From: Dipteris shenzhenensis
Lineage: Eukaryota > Polypodiophyta > Polypodiopsida > Gleicheniales
DNA length: 64,000 bases
Reading direction: 5' to 3' (one strand)
NCBI GenBank assembly: GCA_047967505.1
Contig: CM106541.1
Within the stretch, counting starts at the first letter, position 1. Each line of letters opens with the position of its first letter. A program made the translations under genes and the position numbers. Below the pieces are notes generated by a model. That model was not told where the DNA came from and did not search any database. It worked only from the letters and a program-made list of their open reading frames with translations. Positions 55,880-64,000 of the stretch are shown piece by piece.

Positions 55880-56225
55880 GCACTTTCAGGTGGTATTTTT
55901 AATAGCTTTGAAGCACTTTCAAGTGGTCTTGAAGAACTATTAAGTGGTCCTACACCAGTATTAAGTCATTCTGCAGTACTATTAAATAGCCTAAACTAGT
56001 ACTAGGTGGTCCAGAAGCACTACTTAGTGCTTTTAAGTGGTCCAGAAGTAGTCCTAAGTGCTTCTATGTGATGCAAAGAGGTACTATTGACTGGTTTATA
56101 AGCACTTCTTAGGGGTCCTAAAGGACTTATAAATGGTTCTTAAGTACTTCTTAGTGGTCCATAAGTTATATTAAGTGGTTCTGCAATATTATTAAATGGT
56201 GCTTAAGTACTGCTAAGTGGTAGAT
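55880..56225. repeat. Degenerate short tandem array (AAGTGGTCC / AAGCACTT words)
   Basis: Words such as aagtggtcc, aagcactt, agtactattaa and ttaagtggt recur roughly every 20-30 bp through the stretch. Similar words (acttggaagaactt, aagtacttcc) continue in 56620-56700 and 57000-57100. No coding frame. Confidence 0.6.
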
Positions 56226-56339
56226 TTTCAGGACCAATTAGTTTTTTAATACCTATGAACCACTTTCAGTGATACTTTTAATAGCTCTGCAGCTCTTTTA
56301 GGTAGACTTTCAAGAGATAAAAGTTATGCAATGTTTGTT

Positions 56340-56610
56340 AATGTGTTTGTCAATATGGCCCTTGAGGGGTCCCCTTTAGGGGCAGGGGCCATATTGGCAA
56401 ACACATGATAAATCCTTGTCAATGTGTTTGTCAATATGGCCCCTATGCAATGTTTGTTGAAGTGTTTGTCAATATGGCCCTTGAGGGGTCCCCTTTAGGA
56501 GCAGGGGCCATATTGGCAAACACATGATAAATCCTTGTCAATGTGTTTGTCAATATGGCCCTTGCTCCTAAAGGGGACCCCTCAAGGGCCATATTGACAA
56601 ACCACTTATA
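56340..56610. repeat. Cluster of inverted repeats around TTTGTCAATATGGCCC
   Basis: tgtttgtcaatatggccc and its reverse complement-like ggccatattggcaaacaca alternate around a near-palindrome (ggggtccccttt). Copies lie at about 56350-56402, 56431-56443, 56467-56521 and 56541-56600, and another at 56937-56995. Each pair could fold as a hairpin, which resembles terminal inverted repeats of a small DNA transposon inserted repeatedly or rearranged. Confidence 0.65.
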
Positions 56611-57325
56611 AGTGCTTAAGAACTTCCACTAATTTTAAAGTGATACTGAAGTACTTCCAAATACTTTAGTACCACTTGGAAGAACTTCAATGTCACTTGG
56701 AAATACTTAGAGCTAGTGCACGTGGAGCACTTGGAGCGCATCCAAAGCGCGTCCAGTCTTGGCCACGCGCCGAAATTCGATTGGCGCACCGATGCCCGCA
56801 GGTGCGAGCAAATGCACCCCGAAATTCTAGGGTGCCAAAAGGGGCACCCATGAGTGATTGATCATGACTGGCAATAGCCAATTCAAGGGCAGCCATCGAC
56901 TGCCACCCGCCGGTTTGCTTGCAAGGATTTATCATGTGTTTGCCAATATGGCCCCTGCCCCTAAAGGGGACCCCTCAAGGGTCATATTGACAAACCACTT
57001 ATAAGTGCTTAAGAACTTCCACTAATTTTAAAGTGATACTGAAGTACTTCCAAATACTTTAGTACCACTTGGAAGAACTTCAATGTCACTTGGAAATACT
57101 TAGAGCTAGTGCACATGGAGCACTTGGAGCGCATCCAAAGCGCATCTAGTCTTGGCCACGCGGCAAAATTTGATTAGTGCACCGATGCCTCCAGGTGCGA
57201 GCAAACGCACCCTGAAATTATAGGGTGCCAAAAGGGGCACCCATGAGCGATTGGTCGTGACTAGCAACAGCCACTTCACGGGCGGCCATCGACTGCCACC
57301 CGTCGGTTTGCTTGCAAGCATGGCA
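56571..57325. repeat. 393-bp tandem duplication
   Basis: aaggggacccctcaaggg at 56571 recurs at 56964. Both units run through gagcacttggagcgcatcc, ggtgccaaaaggggcaccc and cggtttgcttgcaag, with scattered substitutions. No conserved coding frame. Confidence 0.85.
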
Positions 57326-57959
57326 CCACGTGGCCGCCATGCAGAGGGTTTGGTGGGAGAGCACATTTGCTCTCCACCTACCCATCATCGTCTCTCCCAA
57401 CTTCTCTTGGGGAGTTCAATGGAACTCCCCTTTTGCTGCTCAATGGAGCTGTGCCCTGACCTCCCCCTCTCTGCTCTTCTCTCCTGGGGCTCCTCGCCTC
57501 TGTCTCACCTCCCTCACTCCCTCCCGGCTCTCGACGCTCTCTCTCCATTCCTACCCTCTTCCTACCTCCTTGTACCTCCCTCCTTGCCTCACCTGTCCCT
57601 CTCCCTACTGTTTTCATGTCCCTCCCTCTCCCTATTGCTTTCCTACCCCTCTCGAGTCGCCTCACCTCTCTTGTTGTTGCTCCTTGCCAAGTCGTCCCAT
57701 GCAAGCCCCGTCCTACTTCATAGGTCGTCACCTCACCGGCTCCTGTGCAGCCATGCCGACGATAGCGAAGATTGCTTGCAACACACCTCCCATCAATGGA
57801 GCTCCATTGTTTGTAGCTGCTTCAAGCATTGAAGATCATGGCGTCGTGGTGTTTCATCATCATCCCCGGTGGAGTTTCTATAGATTCGTCATGCTGCTGC
57901 TATGTTTCGACCATTTGCTCTGCGTTCCTCAGCAACCTGGTCTTTCTTTTCTCTTTGAT
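57326..57959. other. Pyrimidine-rich stretch, no reliable gene
   Basis: Long open frames on both strands arise from Ser/Pro/Leu-rich low complexity. No domain recognised. Confidence 0.4.
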
Positions 57960-58671
57960 ATGTCTCGTTTTAGAGCTCTTGATTTGAATGAGGCTTTTGA
58001 CGGTACCGACCTGGACATCGAGTTTATGCCCTCTTCTCATCTGGATGATATGTTGTCTCATGGCAGTCACATGTATCTGGATGCTGTCTCGCTGCGGTTG
58101 CACGTATCTAGATGTCTTGTCTTCTCCAACCTATGGCAAGTGGGTGGCCGATCTGCCCACTATGGTGTTTGAATCCCACCCTCGTTTGTGGCAAGGGGGT
58201 CGGTTGTGCACCTTGCTACCCCTCTGTCGTTCGATGGCCCACCCCTATCTGTGGACGTCATAGTGACTGCAAGAGGCTCTGCTCCCAACTTTGGAATAAA
58301 GATGGACGAAGCTGCTGCGAAGGAACCGTCAATGAAGACCTCTGTGAAGCGGGCTAGCAAGAAGAAGAGGGTACCTCTGTTCTTTTTTGCGACCTGTCTT
58401 TTCTTTCGACTGAATAGTGTTTAATCATCCCATGTGATAGCTCGAACTTTCTATGGTGGTTTTGCACTAGCAAAAACTCAGTTTTGAGTTTTGGGGCCTT
58501 CGAATGGCCATTTTTGGGCCTGGTGTCTAGTTTTGTAGTTGGGTGTCAAGTTTTAGTGTGGAATGGCCATTTTTGGGTAAACAGCATAAAAGTTATGTCT
58601 ATGATTCATTTTCTTTCTTTGTCACATGACCGGCAGTTTATGCAGCAATGTCTACTATTTCTATAATTATG

Positions 58672-58681
58672 GAGAGAGAGG

Positions 58682-58744
<63 letters not shown>

Positions 58745-58782
58745 AGGGAGGGAGGGGGAGAGAGAGAGAGAGAGAGAGAGAC
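58672..58782 (+). repeat. (GA)n microsatellite with a GGGA interruption
   Basis: A GA run from about 58685 to 58740, then aaggagggaggga, then GA again to about 58782. It lies in the putative intron of the Myb/SANT-like pseudogene. Confidence 0.95.
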
Positions 58783-58894
58783 TTCTGAGTGCTGAGTGCG
58801 TCTGTGCTTAAATAAAACACAGCTTCAAGTTGTTGGGATAAAGCAACTCTTTGCATCTTTAAGTGCCCTAAGCTTTTCAATCACTTTGTTTGAC

Positions 58895-59808
58895 TGATGG
58901 CAACTTCATTTTCATTAGACCAGCGTTAATGTTTGCAAAGTGGGCAAGCTTCTAAACATTGATTTTGGTCTTAAACTCTGAGATAAAGTTGTGATAATTG
59001 GCTAATGGGTCGCTTGCTATGTTTTTTTGGCCACCTCCCTCATTACTACTTTCTTGCCCCCACATTATGTAGGGTTCTCAGGCCCCTAAAGTCGTCGTAG
59101 TGCCCCTGGTGCACCCTCTTGCTCACCGGCTCCTATTGATTCTTCTACTGCAACAGCAGACGAGGTGCTAGGTGAGGATCCAAGTAGCATTGCTCTTCTT
59201 GACTCGCTAGACGATAGTCCCCTTGATGCCCCCAATGTTGCGAATGTCTTCTGGTCTATGAAGAAACATAAAGCTAAGAAAACCCTTGACCAACTCCTAG
59301 ACAAGGGTTCCTTGATGGTGTCCATCAAGAAAAAGGAAGTGAATTGTGTGATGGCAACTTCATTTTCATTAGACCAGCGTTAATCAATGTTTGCAAAGTG
59401 GGCAAGCTTCTAAACATTTATTTTGGTCTTAAACTCTGAGATAAAGTTGTGATAATTGGCTAATGGGTCGCTTGCTATGTTTTTTTGGCCACCTCCCTCG
59501 TTACTACTTTCTTGCCCCCACATTATGTAGGGTTCTCAAACCCCTAAAGCCGTCGTAGTGCCCCTGTTGTGCCCTCTTGATCACCGGCTCCTATTGATTC
59601 TTCTACTGCAATAGTAGACGAGGTGCTAGGTGAGGATCCAAGTAGCATTGCTCTTCTTGACTCGCTAGACGACAGTCCCCTTGATGCCCCCAATGTTGCG
59701 AATGTCTTCTGGTCTATGAAGAAACATAAAGCTAAGAAAACCCTTGACCAACTCCTGGACAAGGGTTCCTTGATGGTGTCCATCAAGAAAAAGGAAGTGA
59801 ATTGTGTC
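58895..59808 (+). repeat. 454-bp tandem duplication carrying intron end plus exon
   Basis: tgatggcaacttcattttc begins at 58895 and again at 59349. The two units are nearly identical apart from a 3-base insertion and scattered changes. Each contains the acceptor-like ttatgtag and the same exon. Confidence 0.92.
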
Positions 59809-60447
59809 AAAGCTATGTGAGAAAGAGTTTGTTTTTAAGACTGGCCCACAGTGCTTATATCGGTGGAATCGAATATGGGGTGCCTTCAAGGGCATCAAAG
59901 ACTACGAAATGCATATTCCATCGAGCAAGAGTTCTTATTGGAATATGGGGTAGCACGAGAGGCAAGCTACAAGGCTACCGCAAAATGAGGACAAGCAGTT
60001 GTACATGAAGATGGTTGGAGCGTTTGGAGATGAGAGGATCATTGACCCAAGCGACATCCTCATCGATTCCTCAACAAGTGACTTAGGTAGGTTTTCAATC
60101 ATTTTGTATTCTTTAATCCTTTGCTATCCCTGCACTTATGATAATGTTGGATTTGCAGAAAGTTCTGAGTAGCCTCACAATGAAGGTTCAACCTTTTCCC
60201 CCCCTCCCAAGAGTGAAACAGACGATGAAGACCCATTGAAGACAGGTGGCCATAAAAGGAAATGTCTGGGAAGGGTTTCTATAGTGAAGAAAGAGTTTGA
60301 GGACACTACGAAGCAATTAATCAGCTTCTTCAAAGATGTGGAAACCTCTCGATCCAAGGAGCAACATGATTTGAGCGAGAAGGCATTGTTGGTGTAGCAA
60401 GACCTCATTAGGGAGGAGTTTGAGGAAGGAGTTCTAGTGGCCTGATA

Positions 60448-62095
60448 GTGCCTTGAAGCAAAGAGAGAGCAATCAGGCGCTCTTCCAAATAGCAGGTGCA
60501 ATCGAGAACTTCTCCCGCTTACTTCATGTCAAAGCCGAAGATGTGTAGGCGTTTATGTAAAATAGCTTCTCCAATAGTTATGTAATGTAGGTTTTCGTTG
60601 GTCCTAGTTACCACCTACATCTATGTACCAAGCTGTAGATTTTCCTGGCCTTGTTGCCTATTTTGGGCTACTGTAATTTTGGATATTCAGCACTTTTTCT
60701 CGTTGGTCTATTTATGGGTGCTTCAACTATATAATATCTCACTAGTAATATATGTAATTCGGCTTTTAGACTATATGGATTCCTGGGTTTTGAAGGGGGT
60801 TTCTTGCAGTTTATCTTATTGTGCTAAAAGTTGTAATTTGATTTAAAGTGCATAAGTTATAGCTAGGCAGTTTTTAAATTTATATTTTTTGGTTTTTTAA
60901 TTAAAACAGTTTCAGAAACTGTTATACTTTCGAAATTATCATTATCTTATTGTTGTAATTTCAGAAATTAAAAGCTTCTGAAAGTATATCTTAGGTATAT
61001 CTTTTGGCTTTTTTTATTAAAACAGTTTCAAACATCATCTTACTTTCAAAATTATCTTACTGTTTTAATTTTAGAAATTAAAATTCTCTAAAATAATATC
61101 ATTTGGCTTTTAATTTAAAACAATTTCAGAAATTAAAACAACTTATCTGACTGTGGCGTACCTTTCAATTTCTCAATTAATTTTAAATGTAATTCATGGA
61201 CATTGCATTGGTTGATTTAAAATCTCCCATTTGAATCCTAGACTTATTCATTGCTTTTGATTTAGAACAAATATATATGAGATAGCATGTAATGGTAATA
61301 CTTTTAGGCTGACCTCTCTTACCTTTGAAGAAACTCAACTTCAAAGGCATCTTATAGACAATGCATTAGAAGATGTTTTGGTGAATTAGGAACTTTCACT
61401 TGTGATGCTTATTAGAAGCATGTTTGGGCAGTTGCAAGTGAATTAATAAAAGTTTCCTTCTAAGTGAATTAGTAAAATTTTCCTACAAGCTTTTATATTA
61501 TACATGTATGTGCAAAATTACTAGACTTCATGTGATAGATTTTATTGCATTTGCAAACAACCAAGGTAATGATAACATGCATTATATTGAAATGCAAGTG
61601 TGTAAATACAAGAACTAGTTTGAACCTATGAAAATATAAAGTGCAATGCCTTCGATATAACTTTTAAGGATCTTTTAATTTTTCTATTTTAGAAGGGATG
61701 CATGTGCAGGCTCACAATGTTGTAGACAAAGTATTATGCATCATCTTTCACAAGTTATGTTAAAGGCCACTAGCCTAGAGTTACCTTATTAATATATTAT
61801 ATGTACACTTCTCTTATATCATGCAAAAGATAAATAATGTGGATGCTTCACTGAAGCTATATTACATTAAGGGTAGAAAAAATGATTTCAAACTTAATGA
61901 ATACTATAGCTTACATAATGAGATCATATGTGGCCATTCAAATAAGTTACATTTCATTATGCATAGATCATAAAAAGAGCTAGTGCACATGCTCCCATTA
62001 GGATCATAAAAATAGATATGTGTGCACAATAGTTATCATGTGATCATTATCTCATACATTGTGATCCCCTTAGACTAGTCATTTGTGAGAAGGTG
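60448..62095. other. AT-rich spacer with a degenerate tandem repeat
   Basis: No gene recognised. At about 60885-61140 three units of about 100-115 bp share ttttggctttt, aattaaaacagtttcag, ttatctta and tttcagaaattaaa. Confidence 0.6.
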
Positions 62096-63766
62096 ATGGC
62101 TTCCTCTAGCGACGGCGGCCCTAGCAATGGCGGCTCAGATAAGGTGGTTTCTTGATCTTCTCCTCCTGAAGCTCTCACATCTCATCCCCCCAGTCCCCAT
62201 CCCATCAGTCTTGTGGAGTCTTATCAGATAGACATCAGCAGTGCCTCGAATACCATCATGCAAGATGTAGCTCATGATAAGCACGATACCCCTCGTCCCC
62301 CCTTCACCCTTAAACCTAGATGAAAACAACATTCTTCAACTCAAACAAGGTGGCAGAGAGACAGACGCCTTAGCGTAAGCTTCTCTCCGAGTTCAAAACC
62401 TCTCCGACTAGTAATTTTTTCAGTAATAGCTAGAGCAAAGACAAACCTCTCTTCGTCTCCTTCGTTGCAAAGGATCCTCGTCCCAATGGAGCCCCCAAGT
62501 CCGCAGTGCACTAGGTCTCCCGAAAGGGAACCCCATGCCAGAGCTGCCGAAGAGCACCTATGTTGCTGCTATCAGTGGAGGAGGGAGAAGCCTTTTCAAG
62601 TCTTCACCGATGCTGAGATAGTCAGCCTGGGAGCAGCTCTCACTATGAGCCAAGAGAATCTTCAGTGGCACCCTGCCCTCCTTTGCCTGTAAAACCCGTG
62701 AAGCTCTCTACCGCCTCTGATCCAAATGCTACAAAGGCTGCAGAGCCTCTCAAAGGTAAGCTTCCAATAGTCAAAGTACACAATGGACTACTTAATGAAA
62801 CGATGAAATAGCTTTGTTCATGTGCTGTCGTAAGATATATTCACGGCCCCAAGCCACCTGCACTTTTCTTGTAAGGATGGGTCCATAATTTCTGGTCGCG
62901 TAAAGGTCTAGTTGTCACAACCATTCGCTTCCTTAGAAATGGGTATATCATCTTCATATTTGAACAGTCAGAGATGGCGACAAAAGTAGTTCAAAAAGGA
63001 ACGCGGATTATTAGAAATTAGCCTTTGTCAGCTCTAGGAGCCCTCCTTTAGCCCCGATTCCCCACCTTTGCGCACTGCTTGGCCAGTTCCTCGGTGTGGA
63101 AACAAAGAAGTTTATAAGCCCTCAAGGTAACCCTCAAGCCTGTGGACCTCTCCTCTGACCCTCCTAGTGCCATTCGTATCCTCGACGGGGACGGAGCTGA
63201 GTTGATCCAAAAAGTGTTCTTCAAGAACATTCCTAACTCCTGCTTCCTCTGTGGTATGGGAGGTCACTTTATCAAGGATAGTCCATCCAGAAATAACCGG
63301 AAAAAAGAAAAACCGGACACGTCCCAATAGAACCCTTAGGAAACCAAGGACACACAGACCCCTTCTAAGCATCCAGTCCCTTCCCCTGCAATGGAACGAA
63401 AGGAGGTTCAGAGCAAAGTAACCTTTGAGAACCCAAGGGGGGAGAAAGAGTTACTGCAAGGGAAGAACAGATGGAAGACAATTCTAGTGAGGAAGAATTT
63501 GTGATCGCCACCCAACATTTTGAGGCACAATTGGAGCGTGCAGAACACGAGTCAATTGATAAAGAGGGTCCTCCCTTCACAGTTGTCAAAGGCAAAAAAT
63601 CAACCAGATTAGGGTAGGCAAAGGCACAAGCTGATGAGGTAAACGATAGAGGAAAGGAACTCAGTTCAATTGAAAGGGAGAAAAGAAGGATGTCGAGAGG
63701 TTTTGCTCTTTCTCCCCAGAACAGTCCAGTAAGCTTCAAGAAGAAGAGAAACAAAAACTCTCCTCA
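62096..63766 (+). pseudogene. LINE (L1-type) ORF1, decayed
   Basis: An ATG at 62096 opens MASSSDGGPSNGGSDKVVS. Ser/Pro-rich frames follow, then a segment typical of plant L1 ORF1 (DUF4283-like: VVTTIRFLRNGYIIFIFEQS, about 62907-62970). A knuckle lies near 63241-63282, CFLCGMGGHFIKDS, where the last Cys is Ser. A Lys/Glu-rich tail with KKSTRLG and NSPVSFKKKRNK precedes ORF2. ORF1 binds the LINE RNA. At least eight stops or frame breaks make it inactive. Confidence 0.7.
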
Positions 63767-64000
63767 ATGATGCAAGACAACTTCTCCTTCCTTAGCATCA
63801 ATGTTCAGGGCTTAATAAATGACCTCAAGCCCACCATCCTTAAAAGGTGGCTAAAAACGTCATGTCTTAGACCCGATTTCTTAGCACTTCAAGAGGTCAA
63901 AGTTTCTGGGGATAATCTACATTGGTAGCTCAGCCAAATTGACAACAAAAGATAGTGGTTTTGTACCAACCATGAAGAAGGGAGAGGTGGAGCCATCTTA
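63767..64000 (+). pseudogene. LINE ORF2 start (AP endonuclease domain), cut by the window edge
   Basis: ATG at 63767. FSFLSINVQGLINDLKP is the conserved first strand of the LINE endonuclease (the SxNVxG motif, Asn catalytic), and DFLALQEVKVSGD holds the catalytic Glu. TAG stops at about 63926 and 63953 interrupt it; EEGRGGAIL follows in frame. The endonuclease nicks target DNA for target-primed reverse transcription. The reverse transcriptase lies beyond the window. Confidence 0.85.

Larger units (their letters stand above)
57960..60447 (+). pseudogene. Myb/SANT-like DNA-binding-protein pseudogene with a duplicated exon
   Basis: Possible first exon at ATG 57960 (MSRFRALDLNEAFDGTDLDI) to a basic tail (KTSVKRASKKKR) before a donor-like GTACCT at 58370. 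A second exon (VLGEDPSSIALLDSLDDSPL; VANVFWSMKKHKAKKTLDQL) is present twice, at about 59090-59350 and 59540-59805. It runs into text typical of plant Myb/SANT-like proteins (CLYRWNRIWGAFKGIKDYEM; SSYWNMG, stop, HERQATRLPQN; about 59848-60070) with a donor (GTAGGT). An acceptor (tttgcag, about 60161) leads to a C-terminal exon (RKCLGRVSIVKKEFEDTTKQ). Such proteins bind DNA, and PIF/Harbinger transposons also encode one. Stops near 59948, 60172, 60396 and 60443 show it is dead. Confidence 0.6.

Noticed and set aside
55880-57325. CRISPR-like array
   Set aside because: Units are degenerate, have no constant repeat with unique spacers, and the DNA is plant nuclear.
57251-58172. Long plus-strand frames of 193 and 286 codons
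   Set aside because: Overlapping frames are open on both strands, composition is low-complexity and no domain is present; only the part after 57960 fits the Myb/SANT-like pseudogene.

Overview
The window is nuclear DNA of a land plant with a large, retrotransposon-rich genome. Evidence is Ty1/copia and Ty3/gypsy elements (several with chromodomain-like tails), tRNA-Met-type primer sites (TGGTATCAGAGC), an L1-type LINE, and one plant-type leucine-rich-repeat gene with short introns. No prokaryotic, CRISPR, rRNA or tRNA gene is seen. A seed-free plant such as a fern is possible, but the sequence does not settle this.

Left part (1-17.9 kb). A decayed copia gag runs off the left edge. It is followed by a broken DDE-type transposase-like gene on the minus strand (2262-8245). 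A complete 2.2-kb non-autonomous LTR element sits inside that gene (5995-8212, 289-bp LTRs, GCATG target duplication). A decayed plus-strand copia (10.2-13.3 kb) comes next. After an AT-rich stretch lies a 774-bp miniature LTR element (16799-17572).

Centre (17.8-47.7 kb). This is a nest of LTR elements. Gypsy F (minus) is split by gypsy A (plus; LTRs 20438-20776 and 44561-44896). Gypsy A carries copia E in its leader (21011-27081, TGGTT duplication) and gypsy B in its gag (from 27324, CCTTA duplication). Gypsy B in turn carries the youngest element, gypsy D, in its RNase H region (35451-41852, CGCAA duplication, two 524-bp LTRs). The mixed strands of A and B are explained by one inversion of about 12.3 kb (about 30598-42897): undoing it rejoins both elements at both ends. 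Smaller inversions lie inside copia E and gypsy F. Two SINE-like inserts with 12-13 bp duplications lie inside these elements.

Right part (48-64 kb). Gag fragments of a gypsy A relative (48.4-50.2 kb) lead to the one convincing host gene, a five-exon LRR protein gene on the minus strand (51297-53510, 606 codons). Beyond it are a second fragment related to the left transposase-like gene (55.0-55.9 kb), arrays of degenerate tandem and inverted repeats, a Myb/SANT-like pseudogene with a duplicated exon (58-60.5 kb), an AT-rich spacer, and the 5' part of an L1-type LINE running off the right edge.

Functionally, nearly all coding capacity is selfish and mostly broken: gypsy D is closest to intact (one frame, two stops). 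The LRR gene is the likely host function. No new defence or metabolic system was found; the unusual content is structural.
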